A stretch of 64,000 bases of DNA from Halanaerobium polyolivorans (GCF_020711195.1 NZ_JAJFAT010000011.1:34750-98749); one strand, 5' to 3'; positions 1 to 9,642 are shown, counted from the first letter of the stretch. Notes: generated from the letters alone by a model not told the origin. Made by a program: numbers and translations.

Positions 1-1348
1 CAGCCATCGCTAAAAGCTTACCAGGATCAGTTTTGGGTAAACTATCACCTGCATATCGAGGCAAATAATGCTCATAAATAGCATCTGCAGTTGCTTCAGC
101 TTCTCCAGCTAATAAAGCATATTCTCTACCCATAATCCCCTGGAGATTGGCAAATTCGTTTACCATTTCTGTTGCCAGGTCATTTTTAGATAATTCAGCT
201 GCTCTAACAGCCTTTTCTTTTTGATCTGCACTATAGTTTAGTTTATCTGCCAGTTCAGCAGTTATTTTCTCAAGTTTTTGAACTTTATCATAAACACTAC
301 CCAAATCCTGTTGGAAAACAATATCTTTAATATCTTCACTTCTATTTATAAAACCATATTTTTGATCTTCAGCAAAGAAAAATTGAGCATCATCTAATCT
401 ACCTTTTAAAACCATCTCATTTCCTGCTATTACTTCAGCTAAATAATCTCTACCACCATCTCTAACCCCAATAAATTCTGCCTGCAATTTCCCCTCAGCT
501 TTAACAGGAAAATAGCGCTGATGTTTTTCCATAGCAGTAATTAATACTTCATCTGGAAGCTCTAAATATTCTTCTGAAAACTGTCCCTTAAAAGCTGTAG
601 GATATTCAACTAAATCTACAACCTCATCTAAGAGGCTTTCTTTAATAACAGCTTTACCACTTAAATTTAATTTAGCAATCTGATCCTTGATAATTTTTCT
701 CCTGGTAGTTTCTTTAACAATAATATAATTGTCCTGGAGAATATTAAAATAGGCATCAGCATGTTTAAGCTTTACCTTACCCTCACTTAAAAAACGGTGA
801 CCAAGACTAAAAACTTCAGAATTAACTTCTGCAATCTCTAAATCTATTTTTTCTTCCCCAAATAGGGCAAGCAGCCATTTGATAGGGCGAATAAATTCCA
901 TTTTTACACTTCCCCAGCGCATTGCTTTAGGCAGGGGAACTTTTTTCACAATACTTTTTAAAATATCGGCTAAAATATCTTTAGTGGCTTTACCTTTTTC
1001 AACTTTTTCAGCATATAGATAGCCATCTTTTTCTACCAGCTCAGCTACCTCTAATCCCTGTCCTCTGGCAAAACCCTGACCGGCTTTGGTAGCTTCACCA
1101 TTTTCATCAAAAGCAATATTAACTGCTGGTCCCCGAACACTTTCTCTTTTATCTTTTTGCTTTTCTGCTAAATTTGTGATTGATAATACCAATCTGCGGG
1201 GAGTTGAATAAACATTTACTGCTTCATACTCTAAATTATTATTTGCAAAAATTTCTTTTGCAGATTCTAAATAATCTATTCTAAATTTTTTCATTGACTC
1301 TGCTGGCATTTCTTCAGTTCCAATTTCAAATATTAAATTCTTAGCCAT
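1..1348 (-). CDS. glyS: Glycyl-tRNA synthetase beta subunit (partial, 3' end outside window)
   Basis: This is the beta subunit of the heterotetrameric bacterial glycyl-tRNA synthetase, which attaches glycine to tRNA-Gly in the cytoplasm. About 449 codons are present, roughly two thirds of the usual ~690; the C-terminal tRNA-binding part lies beyond the left edge. The translation begins MAKNLIFEIGTEEMPAES, the family's N-terminal signature, and has the HRFL motif near residue 185. The ATG is preceded by AGGAGTG with 6 nt spacing and lies 5 nt after the glyQ stop, so the two subunits are translated from one message. No frameshift is seen in the visible part. Confidence 0.97.
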   Translation of the reverse strand, partial: MAKNLIFEIGTEEMPAESMKKFRIDYLESAKEIFANNNLEYEAVNVYSTPRRLVLSITNLAEKQKDKRESVRGPAVNIAFDENGEATKAGQGFARGQGLEVAELVEKDGYLYAEKVEKGKATKDILADILKSIVKKVPLPKAMRWGSVKMEFIRPIKWLLALFGEEKIDLEIAEVNSEVFSLGHRFLSEGKVKLKHADAYFNILQDNYIIVKETTRRKIIKDQIAKLNLSGKAVIKESLLDEVVDLVEYPTAFKGQFSEEYLELPDEVLITAMEKHQRYFPVKAEGKLQAEFIGVRDGGRDYLAEVIAGNEMVLKGRLDDAQFFFAEDQKYGFINRSEDIKDIVFQQDLGSVYDKVQKLEKITAELADKLNYSADQKEKAVRAAELSKNDLATEMVNEFANLQGIMGREYALLAGEAEATADAIYEHYLPRYAGDSLPKTDPGKLLAMA

Positions 1349-1353
1349 TGCTA

Positions 1354-2202
1354 TCACTCCTGATCTCCTGAGTCCAGATATCTGGCTGCACATTTATGGG
1401 CCAGCTTGCGAACTCTTTTAATAAATCTTGTTCTTTCAGTAACACTAATCGCTCCTCTTGCATCTAATAAATTAAAATTATGGGAACACTTTAGGGTATA
1501 ATCATAAGCAGCCAGTGTTAAACCAGCTTCAAGACAATTTTCTGCCTCTGCTTCATAAATATCAAATAGTTTAAATAATCTATCTATATCTGCTGTTTCA
1601 AAATTATAGGCAGATTGTTCAACTTCATTTTGATGATAAATATCTCTATATTTTACCCCTTCTACCCAGGTCAAATCATAGACATTGTTTACTTCCTGTA
1701 AATACATTGCAATTCTTTCTAATCCATAGGTGATTTCTACTGTAACCGGGTCTGCTTTAAAACCTCCAACCTGCTGAAAATAGGTAAATTGGGTTATTTC
1801 CATACCATCAAGCCAGACTTCCCAACCAAGCCCCCAGGCTCCAAGGGTTGGTGATTCCCAGTTATCCTCAACAAAACGAATATCATGTTTTTTAGCATCT
1901 ATGCCTAAAGCACCCAAACTTGCTAAATATATTTCCTGTATATCATCAGGAGAAGGTTTCATAATTACCTGATATTGAAAATATCTCTGTAGACGATAGG
2001 GATTATCACCATAACGTCCATCAGTTGGACGCCTACAGGGTTGTACATAAGCAGTATCCCATCCTTCTGGACCTAGTGATCTTAAGAAAGTTGAAGGACT
2101 CATAGTCCCTGCCCCAACTTCAATATCATAAGGCTGTTCTATTACACAACCCTGATCACTCCAAAATTTATCCAGAGCAAAAATTATTTCCTGGAAATTC
2201 AT
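1354..2202 (-). CDS. glyQ: Glycyl-tRNA synthetase alpha subunit
   Basis: This is the catalytic alpha subunit of heterotetrameric GlyRS. At 282 residues it is close to the family's usual ~290. The N-terminus carries the class II core strongly conserved in Gly[20 protein letters not shown], then [12 protein letters not shown], the [11 protein letters not shown] stretch and [17 protein letters not shown], followed by [21 protein letters not shown]. It is the first gene of a glyQ-glyS pair. The upstream gap of 94 nt is too short for a T-box leader, so the pair probably depends on the promoter next to the recO terminator. Confidence 0.98.
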   Translation of the reverse strand: MNFQEIIFALDKFWSDQGCVIEQPYDIEVGAGTMSPSTFLRSLGPEGWDTAYVQPCRRPTDGRYGDNPYRLQRYFQYQVIMKPSPDDIQEIYLASLGALGIDAKKHDIRFVEDNWESPTLGAWGLGWEVWLDGMEITQFTYFQQVGGFKADPVTVEITYGLERIAMYLQEVNNVYDLTWVEGVKYRDIYHQNEVEQSAYNFETADIDRLFKLFDIYEAEAENCLEAGLTLAAYDYTLKCSHNFNLLDARGAISVTERTRFIKRVRKLAHKCAARYLDSGDQE

Positions 2203-2233
2203 AAATACACTTCCTCTCTTTGGTCATTTTTCT

Positions 2234-2262
2234 ATTTAAAATTAATTAAAATCATTTCTCAA
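2234..2262 (-). promoter_or_regulatory. Candidate sigma-A promoter of glyQS
   Basis: On the minus strand TTGAGA, 17 nt, then TTAAAT. The -35 box begins inside the U-tract of the recO terminator. The -10 matches 4 of 6 consensus bases, so the call is moderate. Confidence 0.4.
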
Positions 2263-2289
2263 AACAAAACCTTATCCTTTAGGACAAGG
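2261..2289 (-). terminator. Intrinsic terminator after recO
   Basis: The minus strand forms CCTTGTCC-TAAA-GGATAAGG, an 8-bp stem with one G-U pair, followed by TTTTGTTTT. It lies 7 nt past the recO stop and ends the long phoH-to-recO operon. Confidence 0.8.
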
Positions 2290-2296
2290 CCAAAGT

Positions 2297-3064
2297 TTAG
2301 CTATTCATATTCCTTAGGGTATATAGAAAAGATAAAGACTTTGGGTTTAAATCGAGGTGATAGGCTAAAAATTTTTCCGTAAGCTCCATTAACTTTTCTG
2401 TTAAAGACTCAGAAAATTGTTCAGCTTTTAAAAGCGATATTTTAGCAAAAATAATCTTGTAGAGAGCCCTCATCTGATTAAGAGAAAAATCGCTGTAATC
2501 AAATTCAGCCTGGGCCAGACACTCTCTGCAAATTGAGCCACCTTCTTTTACCCCAACTGCAGTAAAACCTTTTAAATCAAGTTTTTTTGCACAAACTGTA
2601 CAGTTTTCTATTTCTGGTTTAACTCCCAGTAATAACAGTAATTTGGCTTCAAATACAGTTAAATAAAATAGCAGTTCATTTTTCTCAGCTTTATTCATAT
2701 ACTCTAAGATTAAAGCCAGCAGAGAAAATAATGCCTGATCTGCTTCATATTCAAGACCTGCCCTCTCAATATATTCAGCAGCTACACTAGCATAAGCCAT
2801 ATAATCAAGATCCTCACGCAGCTTAGAGTTCATCGCAATAGATTCAATATGATTTATTTTAGCCAAAGATCTACCTTTATATAAGCTGAAATGGTGATGA
2901 CTAAAGGGTAAAACAAGACCTGAGCGGGACTTATTACCCTTTCTAGCACCTCTGGCAACTGCTTTAACTTTGCCTTTTTCCTTTGTATAGAGGGTAATAA
3001 GCCTATCTGATTCACCTAGATCAAATTGTTTTAAAACAACTGCTTCGGTCTCAAATTTAGCCAA
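2297..3064 (-). CDS. recO: DNA repair protein RecO
   Basis: RecO loads RecA onto SSB-coated single-stranded DNA together with RecR, and anneals strands in recombinational repair. The protein has 255 residues, the normal length. The N-terminal OB fold begins with FETEAVVLKQFDLGESDRL, and a four-cysteine zinc site follows (CTVC around residue 155 and CREC around residue 180). It is the last gene of the operon that carries era and deoC, 17 nt after deoC, and is followed by an intrinsic terminator. RecO next to era is a common arrangement in Bacillota. Confidence 0.95.
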   Translation of the reverse strand: MAKFETEAVVLKQFDLGESDRLITLYTKEKGKVKAVARGARKGNKSRSGLVLPFSHHHFSLYKGRSLAKINHIESIAMNSKLREDLDYMAYASVAAEYIERAGLEYEADQALFSLLALILEYMNKAEKNELLFYLTVFEAKLLLLLGVKPEIENCTVCAKKLDLKGFTAVGVKEGGSICRECLAQAEFDYSDFSLNQMRALYKIIFAKISLLKAEQFSESLTEKLMELTEKFLAYHLDLNPKSLSFLYTLRNMNS

Positions 3065-3081
3065 ATTAATTCAACTCCAAT

Positions 3082-3765
3082 TTAATCTTTCTCATCAGTC
3101 ACTATAGTAACCCCTGAGCTGGCTCCAATTCTATTTGCACCAGCATCAAGCATATCTAATGCTTCTTCAAAATTATGGATCCCACCTGAAGCTTTAACAC
3201 CTACATCACGGCCCACTGTTTTCCTCATTAAACTTACATCTTCAATTCGAGCACCATGACTGCCAAAACCGGTTGAAGTCTTAACAAAGTCTACTCCGGC
3301 ATCTTTAGCTATTTCACAGGCCTGTTTAATTTCTTCTTCATCTAAATAACAGGTCTCTAAAATAACCTTAACAATAATATCAGAGGTTACTCCAGCTGTT
3401 TTAGTAGCATCTACTACTGCTTTAATATCAGACTTGAATATTTCTAGGGCTCCAGATTTGAAAGCACCAATATTCATAACCATATCAATTTCCTGGGCAC
3501 CATTTTTAATCGCATTTCTGGTTTCATAAGATTTCACTTCAGTAGTATTTGCTCCCAGGGGAAATCCAACTACTGTGCATACTTTAACCGAGCACTCCTC
3601 TAATAGTTTTGCTGCTAAAGGAACATAAATCGGATTTATACAGACAGAGGCAAATTCATGTTCTTTAGCCTCTGCACATAATTTTTTAATGTCATCCACT
3701 GTAGCAGTGGGATTTAAATTAGTATGGTCAATCATTTTAGCCATATCTTTTGGTTTGATCGCCAT
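3082..3765 (-). CDS. deoC: Deoxyribose-phosphate aldolase
   Basis: DeoC cleaves 2-deoxyribose 5-phosphate to glyceraldehyde 3-phosphate and acetaldehyde in deoxynucleoside breakdown. The protein has 227 residues. The Schiff-base lysine lies in VDFVKTSTGFG, and other family segments are MIDHTNLNP near the N-terminus and VKASGGI near the C-terminus. I chose the ATG of MAIKPKD because the GTG four codons upstream overlaps the AAGGAG ribosome binding site. Its position near cdd (cytidine deaminase) fits a role in nucleoside salvage. Confidence 0.96.
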   Translation of the reverse strand: MAIKPKDMAKMIDHTNLNPTATVDDIKKLCAEAKEHEFASVCINPIYVPLAAKLLEECSVKVCTVVGFPLGANTTEVKSYETRNAIKNGAQEIDMVMNIGAFKSGALEIFKSDIKAVVDATKTAGVTSDIIVKVILETCYLDEEEIKQACEIAKDAGVDFVKTSTGFGSHGARIEDVSLMRKTVGRDVGVKASGGIHNFEEALDMLDAGANRIGASSGVTIVTDEKD

Positions 3766-3844
3766 TATAAAATTCACTCCTTATTTTCTTTTAATTTCCA
3801 TCAGTCAATAAATATATTCTTCAAATTCAACAATAATCCTGCAT

Positions 3845-5185
3845 TTAAACCAATCTTTCTAATAAAATAGTGGCCAGGGTAAAATAGATAAAAAGTCCAG
3901 AAATATCAACCAATGTAGTTATGAACGGACCTGCTGCAACTGCAGGGTCAATACCAAAATAATCAATTATAAAAGGAATACTGGTTCCCAAAATGACAGC
4001 TGTGATCATTGTTGTAACCATTGAAAAACCAACCACAACAGCAATAGCTATATTATTATGCCAGATAAATGTAATCAGCAATAGAGAACCACCAATTAAT
4101 AAGGACATAACTATTCCGGCTTTAAATTCATTTAATAAATGCTTAAAAAAGCTTTTCAACTCCAGTTCATCTGTAGCAAGACCTCTGACAACTATGGTTA
4201 AGGACTGGGTACCAACATTACCCCCCATATCCATTAAGACCGGTATAAATATTGCTAAAGCAGCGATTGACTGTAGTGCTTCTTCAAAACGACCTATAAC
4301 AGTCCCTGACATCAAGCCTCCCAATAAGAGTATAAACAACCAGGGAATCCTTTTTTTAACAGCCTCCATAAAGTTACCATGGATATCATATGTACTGGTT
4401 GCACCAGACATTTTAAATAAATCCTCAGTAGTTTCTTCTTCAATTATATCTAAGATATCATCTACTGTAATAATACCAACTAATTGTTGATGTTTATTTA
4501 TAACAGGAACTGCCAGCAAATCATATTTAGAAAGTATCTTAGCTACTTCCTCCTGATCTAAATTAACATCTACTTTTACCACATTTTCGTTCATAATATC
4601 ATTTAACTGCTCATCTCGATGAGCTGTAAGCAGCTGTCTAACCGAGAGCACACCGAGCAGTTCTTTTTTTCTGGAAATAACATAAATATAATAAATCATT
4701 TCGGGCTCTATCATCAAATCTTTTATCTTATTTAAAACAGTCCCAACAGAATTATCAGCATAAAAAGCAATAAACTCTGTTGTCATCCGTCCCCCGGCAC
4801 TTTCATCATCATATTCTAGAAGTTCTTTTAATTCCAGTGCCTTATTTTCTTTCATTAATTTTAAAACTTCTTTTATTTTTCCTACTCTTAAAACACCCAA
4901 TAAATCAGCAGCATCATCACTATACATATTGCTTAAAATTTCTGCCAGTTTAAATGTAGTTAATTTGCTAGTAATCTCTTTCTGCAGATCTTCATCAAAA
5001 AATATGATTATTTCACTTAAAACTGCTGGAGAAAGCTTAACAATATTTTCAAGTAAAACTTCTTCTTCTAAGGATGCCAAAAATTCTGCCACATCAGCTG
5101 GATAATTATCCTCATAAAAGTCATAAAAGTTTTCATAGTTTTCAGGAACTAATTCATCGGTAATGTTTTCTTTGATAATTGTCAT
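3845..5185 (-). CDS. mgtE: Magnesium transporter MgtE
   Basis: MgtE is a homodimeric Mg2+ channel gated by internal Mg2+. Domain order in the 446 residues: an N-terminal superhelical domain (about 15-130), a CBS pair (about 135-260), a plug helix, and a C-terminal five-helix membrane domain starting near RIPWLFILLLGGLMSG. The pore segment DMGGNVGTQS is intact. The ATG of MTIIKEN follows GGAG at 8 nt spacing; a TTG further upstream overlaps nothing useful and is not preferred. No Mg2+ riboswitch is visible in the 33 nt between era and mgtE. Confidence 0.95.
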   Translation of the reverse strand: MTIIKENITDELVPENYENFYDFYEDNYPADVAEFLASLEEEVLLENIVKLSPAVLSEIIIFFDEDLQKEITSKLTTFKLAEILSNMYSDDAADLLGVLRVGKIKEVLKLMKENKALELKELLEYDDESAGGRMTTEFIAFYADNSVGTVLNKIKDLMIEPEMIYYIYVISRKKELLGVLSVRQLLTAHRDEQLNDIMNENVVKVDVNLDQEEVAKILSKYDLLAVPVINKHQQLVGIITVDDILDIIEEETTEDLFKMSGATSTYDIHGNFMEAVKKRIPWLFILLLGGLMSGTVIGRFEEALQSIAALAIFIPVLMDMGGNVGTQSLTIVVRGLATDELELKSFFKHLLNEFKAGIVMSLLIGGSLLLITFIWHNNIAIAVVVGFSMVTTMITAVILGTSIPFIIDYFGIDPAVAAGPFITTLVDISGLFIYFTLATILLERLV

Positions 5186-5218
5186 TAGCATCACTCCAAT
5201 ACTCAAACTAAAAAGTTT

Positions 5219-6100
5219 TTATTTATAACCCATTCTTTTCATCAAATTATCTTTGTCCCTCCAATTTTTTAATACTTTAACCCAGAGGTCTAAATAAACC
5301 TTTGTCTGCATCAAATCCTCAATCTCTTTTCTCGCTTCTCTGCCTATTTTTTTTATCATCTTACCATTTTTACCAATTATAATGCCTTTATGAGATTTTT
5401 TTTCAACATAAATATTAGCCCTAATATAATAATCCTCATTTTCTCTTTCTTTAACCTCTTCAACTAAAACAGCTGCTCCATAAGGAACTTCTTCTCTGGT
5501 TAGATAAAAGATCTTTTCTCTGATCAGTTCTGCAAAAACAAAACGTTCAATCTGATCTGTTATCATATCTTCGGGATAATATTGAGGTCCTTCTGGTAAA
5601 TATGAAAAAATCTCTGCTAAAAGAGTATCAATATTTTTGTTATTTAGAGCAGAAATAGGGATAACTTCTTCCCCCACTTTTTGAGTGTATTTTTTCTGTC
5701 TTTTCTGCAGCTCTTTATTAGAAATCTTATCAATTTTATTCATCACATAAATAATATCTTTTTTGGAGTTTTTTATTTGATCATAGATCATCTGATCATT
5801 TTTGCCCCAATAAGTACTGCCATCAAGAATAAATATGATTAGGTCTATACCTTCCAGACTACTGTATGCCTCTTCTAACATATATTTATCAAGTTTGTTT
5901 CTAGCCTGGTGGATTCCCGGAGTATCAATAAAAATGATTTGACCATTTTCCTCTGTATAAATGGCTTTTATACTATTTCTGGTTGTCTGGGGACGAGGGG
6001 AAATGATATTTATTTTTTCTCCAACTAAATTATTAACTAAAGTTGACTTTCCTACATTTGGCCTACCAATAACTGTGACAAAACCTGATTTATAAGTCAT
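5219..6100 (-). CDS. era: GTPase Era
   Basis: Era is an essential GTPase that binds the 3' end of 16S rRNA and helps mature the 30S subunit. The 293 residues hold the G domain, with GRPNVGKST (G1), DTPGIH (G3) and NKID (G4), and a C-terminal KH domain with GKNGKMIKKIG. The start at MTYKSGF sits behind GGAGAAAAATA and overlaps the end of cdd by 11 nt, which indicates translational coupling. An upstream in-frame codon would add an N-terminal extension not usual for Era, so I did not use it. Confidence 0.97.
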   Translation of the reverse strand: MTYKSGFVTVIGRPNVGKSTLVNNLVGEKINIISPRPQTTRNSIKAIYTEENGQIIFIDTPGIHQARNKLDKYMLEEAYSSLEGIDLIIFILDGSTYWGKNDQMIYDQIKNSKKDIIYVMNKIDKISNKELQKRQKKYTQKVGEEVIPISALNNKNIDTLLAEIFSYLPEGPQYYPEDMITDQIERFVFAELIREKIFYLTREEVPYGAAVLVEEVKERENEDYYIRANIYVEKKSHKGIIIGKNGKMIKKIGREARKEIEDLMQTKVYLDLWVKVLKNWRDKDNLMKRMGYK

Positions 6101-6512
6101 TATTTTTCTCCATTGATTTCTCTGTAAATGCACCTGGTAAAAGTTCTAAATTGCTCATAGTTTTTTCTTTCCCACCTTTTTTTGTTACCATTATAATTTC
6201 TATTTCTCCATCTGCAAACTCATTGATTACCTGTCTACAGGCCCCACAGGGTGTAATTGTTTCTTCAGTATTACTTACTAATAAAAGGGCTTCAACTTTT
6301 GCTTTACCATCTGAAACAGCACTAAAAATAGCCGATCTTTCTGCACAATTTGTTAGGCTAAAAGATGCATTTTCTATATTTGCCCCACTGTAAATCGAAC
6401 CATCTTCCATCAGCACAGCAGCTCCTAAGGGGAAATTAGAATAGGGAACATAAGCATTTTTTTGGGCTTTTAAAGCAGCCTCTAAAAGTTTATTTTTTAT
6501 CTTTTTATCCAT
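6090..6512 (-). CDS. cdd: Cytidine deaminase
   Basis: This zinc enzyme converts cytidine and deoxycytidine to uridine forms in pyrimidine salvage. The 140 residues show the catalytic NCAERSA motif (zinc Cys and proton-shuttling Glu) and the second zinc site PCGACRQ, with the N-terminal YSNFPLGAA substrate segment. The ATG follows AGGGAG; an in-frame TTG two codons upstream is less well placed. It sits directly upstream of era, a gene order common in Bacillota. Confidence 0.96.
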   Translation of the reverse strand: MDKKIKNKLLEAALKAQKNAYVPYSNFPLGAAVLMEDGSIYSGANIENASFSLTNCAERSAIFSAVSDGKAKVEALLLVSNTEETITPCGACRQVINEFADGEIEIIMVTKKGGKEKTMSNLELLPGAFTEKSMEKNNDL

Positions 6513-6531
6513 AAGCAATCAACTCCCTGTA

Positions 6532-7623
6532 CTAATAATTGACTTCTGTACCATTAGGAACTAGCTGAATCCAGCTTTGCCCCGGGTTTAACTCGATTTC
6601 ACTGCCATTGTTATCTAAATAAGTGATCTGATTGTTAGAATTTCTTTCCCAGTTTCCCTCAATAACTGTACCATCTCTAAAGAGTTTGATCTCACCACTA
6701 GAGTTAAGATTAATCTCCTGGCGTCCTTCTTGATCTTTAGTTGAAGTCTCTACAAACTTTACGATAATATTTTTAGCATTCAAATGGGCACCACTTTCAA
6801 CCTGATGTGGTGTCTCAAAATCATAAATATAACGATCATAATTATTTTGCAGGCTATTATAACGGTATAAGACATTATAATCTCCCCAATAATTAATAGT
6901 TATTTCTTCTGCAGGACTAAAATTACTGAGCACAGAAGCGGTTATAAAATTAAATTGTTCAGGATACTCTCTTTCAGCCAAGTTATTTAAGTAGTCATCT
7001 AAAGAAGGTCTACCTGTATAAAGGTTATTGGGAGCCCTTCTTTTGCTGCTGCGCCAAAAATACTGGCTTTGGTAAATTTCATCTAAATGCAGAATACCAT
7101 TATCATTTAACATTTGGAAACCATCTGGACTAGCTCCTGCATGTAAAAATAGTGCATCATAAGCAGCTGCAGTTTCAATCAAAAATGGTCTAGCACTCCT
7201 AATCGGCCCTATTTTTTCTGGTAGATCAGGCCAATAAATAGCTAAAAATCTAGTGATTCCACCTTCAAGCATAAATTCGTAAATAATTTCTGCCTCCTCA
7301 AGCCCACTCTGAGGACGAGCTGCCGGAGAATTTTCAACTGCGACAGCTACAGCTCTTTTATAATATTCTTCTGCAAGCGGCATTCCGGTAAATGGAGAAG
7401 TTGAACTATAACTTGGCTCAGCATCAGCACCTATTTGCTCTTCGTCAGCTTCATATTCAGCTTCGATTCTATCCAGCTGCTCATCGATTTCCTCATCACT
7501 GAGTTCTTCCTGAACAGGCTGTTCTTCCTCTCTAAGCTGGTCTTGATCTTGACTGCCACAGGCAGCAAGAAAAACCAAAGTTAAGATAAGCAATAATGCC
7601 AGTAGAATTGACTTTTTTCTCAT
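6532..7623 (-). CDS. DUF3048 (YerB-like) lipoprotein
   Basis: A predicted secreted lipoprotein of 363 residues. A hydrophobic N-terminus ends in the lipobox LAAC (cysteine at about residue 22), followed by an acidic Glu/Asp-rich linker to about residue 70. The body begins SPFTGMPL and includes ARPQSGLEEAEIIYEF and GPIRSARPF, which I recognise as the DUF3048/YerB family. The family's biochemical role is not established; it is usually annotated as a surface lipoprotein. The acidic linker resembles spacers that hold a domain off the membrane (inference). Confidence 0.85.
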   Translation of the reverse strand: MRKKSILLALLLILTLVFLAACGSQDQDQLREEEQPVQEELSDEEIDEQLDRIEAEYEADEEQIGADAEPSYSSTSPFTGMPLAEEYYKRAVAVAVENSPAARPQSGLEEAEIIYEFMLEGGITRFLAIYWPDLPEKIGPIRSARPFLIETAAAYDALFLHAGASPDGFQMLNDNGILHLDEIYQSQYFWRSSKRRAPNNLYTGRPSLDDYLNNLAEREYPEQFNFITASVLSNFSPAEEITINYWGDYNVLYRYNSLQNNYDRYIYDFETPHQVESGAHLNAKNIIVKFVETSTKDQEGRQEINLNSSGEIKLFRDGTVIEGNWERNSNNQITYLDNNGSEIELNPGQSWIQLVPNGTEVNY

Positions 7624-7641
7624 TTTTACACCTCTATCTAA

Positions 7642-8901
7642 CTATTCATTTTCTTTAAGTTCTAAATCTTTTTTGCTGATTAGTTTAACTTTTCTAATCC
7701 TATTGTCAATTATATTTTCGACTATTAAAGTTAATCCTTTTATTTTAATTTTTTCTCCCTGTACAGGTAATCTATTTAAGCTATTTAAAATTAAACCACT
7801 TACAGTTTCAAAATCATAATTATCTTCTAATGGTTCTTTTAAAAATTTATTTAATTCTTCTATATCTGTCCTGCCATCTAATAATAATTTATTATTATCG
7901 ATTACTTCAATATAACTTTTCTCAAGATCAAATTCATCCTGAATATCACCAACTATCTCTTCTAAGAGATCCTCTATAGTTATAAGACCTGAAGTTCCTC
8001 CATATTCATCAACTATTATCGCCATATGCTCTTTTCTTTCCTTCATTTCTGATAATAACTGATTGATCGGTTTACCCTCAGGAATAAAATATATTGGTTT
8101 TATAAAGTCTTCAATCTCATAGTTTTCTTCTTTTTTTAGTAATAACTCTAATAAATCCTTGATATAGACTAGGCCAATAATATTATCGATTGATTCTTCA
8201 TAAACCGGGATTCTAGAATGACCTTTTTTAACCCCTGATTTTATCAGCTCTGTTAAAGATTCGTTCTTCTCTATACAAACTATATCGATTCTTGGCACCA
8301 TAATTTCTTTAACCAGAGTGTCATCAAATTCAAAAACGCTCTGAATCATCTCCTGTTCTGTTTCTTTAATAACTCCTTCACGGTGACTGACTTCAACAAA
8401 ACGCCTGATTTCATCTTCACTTAAAAAAGCAGAGGAAATCAAGCTTGAATCTTTAACAAAAAGATTAACTATTTTAGTAAGAATAAAAATTACCGGCATA
8501 AATATTTTTTCCATATAATATAATGGAGCAGCAGCAGTTTTAGCATAAGCAATAGATAAATTGTTGCCTAAAGCTTTAGGTGTAATCTCACCGAAAATTA
8601 AGATTATAAAAGTAACAAAGCCTGTAGCTATACCCACCCCTTTATTGCCAAATATCTCTATGGCAAGAGCTGTCGCTATGGAGGATGCAGCAATATTAAC
8701 CAGGTTATTACCAATTAAAATAGTTGTTAATAATTTAGTTTGGTCTTCAAGTAATTTATCAACCTGAGAAGCACCTTCATCACCATGTTGTACCTTATCT
8801 TTTATTTTTATTCTATTTACTGACATAAATGCAGTTTCAGAGCCAGAAAAAAAGGCTGATAAAAATAAAAGTATTAACAACAATATAAGTTCTAAATACA
8901 T
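7642..8901 (-). CDS. Hemolysin family (CNNM/CorC-type) membrane protein
   Basis: A 419-residue protein of the HlyC/CorC (UPF0053) family, whose relatives are implicated in Mg2+ or Co2+ export. Order: an N-terminal DUF21 membrane domain with about four helices (1-185, including FSGSETAFMSVNRIK and FGEITPKALG), a CBS pair (about 200-330, with VPRIDIVCIE and IVDEYGGTSGLITIEDLLEEIVGDIQ as separate marks), and the small C-terminal CorC_HlyC domain. Hemolytic activity should not be assumed. Its presence in the same operon as mgtE suggests divalent-cation balance. Confidence 0.9.
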   Translation of the reverse strand: MYLELILLLILLFLSAFFSGSETAFMSVNRIKIKDKVQHGDEGASQVDKLLEDQTKLLTTILIGNNLVNIAASSIATALAIEIFGNKGVGIATGFVTFIILIFGEITPKALGNNLSIAYAKTAAAPLYYMEKIFMPVIFILTKIVNLFVKDSSLISSAFLSEDEIRRFVEVSHREGVIKETEQEMIQSVFEFDDTLVKEIMVPRIDIVCIEKNESLTELIKSGVKKGHSRIPVYEESIDNIIGLVYIKDLLELLLKKEENYEIEDFIKPIYFIPEGKPINQLLSEMKERKEHMAIIVDEYGGTSGLITIEDLLEEIVGDIQDEFDLEKSYIEVIDNNKLLLDGRTDIEELNKFLKEPLEDNYDFETVSGLILNSLNRLPVQGEKIKIKGLTLIVENIIDNRIRKVKLISKKDLELKENE

Positions 8902-8929
8902 GCAATCTCCCCCAAAAAAATCTATTTCT

Positions 8930-9634
8930 TTATCTTAATCTAAAGAAATAAAAAATAATAAATGTTGTTATAAAACCCAGCATAGCTCCAAAAAAGATCT
9001 CTTTGAAGGTGTGAGTTTCAGACTCTAAACGACTTTGAGCAATCAAAAACAAAAGCACAAGCGATAAAGTAAAGGCGATCAAGTTAGCTGTTAAAAATAA
9101 TATTATCAAAGAAGCGGATGCAGCAAGGGCTGTATGGCCGCTCACGATACCGCCTCTTAAAGGTGTACCACTACTAAAAATCGATTTTAAAGCCACAACA
9201 AATATAAAAATAATTATTATATTGATAAAGGTTAGATGTAAGGGTTCATGTCTAATTGTTAAAATTGTAGCTGCAGAAATAGCCTGGAATTTATTAAAAA
9301 AAACTAAATAAGCTATAAATAATGCATTACCAGCAGCGATCAAAACTGCAGCAGCACTGATATTTTTAGCAATTCTTGCTTTAATGGTATACTCCTGACT
9401 AACAATATCGATTATAACCTCTACCGCAGTATTAAGCAGTTCAGCAAAAATCACGAAACTGATAGAAATAATTATCAGACCCAGTTCAACCCTGCTTAAA
9501 CCTAAAAAAAGACCTAAGCCCAGGACAGATACTGCAGCTATAAAGTGGATCTGCATATTTAATTGACTTCGAAAAGAATGAATCAAGCCTGCTATAGCAT
9601 GATTAAAGCTGTTGATCGTTTTTAAAAGCCACAT
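8930..9634 (-). CDS. Diacylglycerol/undecaprenol kinase fused to a PAP2-type phosphatase domain
   Basis: This 234-residue membrane protein joins two domains. Residues 1-115 are a Gram-positive DgkA-type lipid kinase with the Mg/ATP motif AELLNTAVE (64-72); such enzymes mostly phosphorylate undecaprenol. Residues 140-230 resemble a PAP2 lipid phosphatase: SGHTA at 165-169 and SRLESETH at 201-208. The final acidic residue of the SRx5Hx3D motif is Glu212, and the first motif (K-x6-RP) is only weakly matched by KSIFSSGTPLR. The pair of activities could interconvert a lipid and its phosphate. It lies between ybeY and the hemolysin-family gene in the phoH operon, where a stand-alone dgkA usually sits. 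Confidence 0.85.
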   Translation of the reverse strand: MWLLKTINSFNHAIAGLIHSFRSQLNMQIHFIAAVSVLGLGLFLGLSRVELGLIIISISFVIFAELLNTAVEVIIDIVSQEYTIKARIAKNISAAAVLIAAGNALFIAYLVFFNKFQAISAATILTIRHEPLHLTFINIIIIFIFVVALKSIFSSGTPLRGGIVSGHTALAASASLIILFLTANLIAFTLSLVLLFLIAQSRLESETHTFKEIFFGAMLGFITTFIIFYFFRLR

Positions 9635-9642
9635 AATAACAC

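Noticed and set aside
2203..2296. T-box leader before glyQS
   Set aside because: The gap is under 100 nt and holds the recO terminator; there is no T-box sequence.
3993..4490. A 165-codon plus-strand open frame inside mgtE
   Set aside because: It is antisense to the conserved MgtE membrane and CBS regions; a mirror of the real gene's codon use.
5186..5218. Mg2+ riboswitch (M-box) before mgtE
   Set aside because: Only 33 nt between era and mgtE; there is no room for it.
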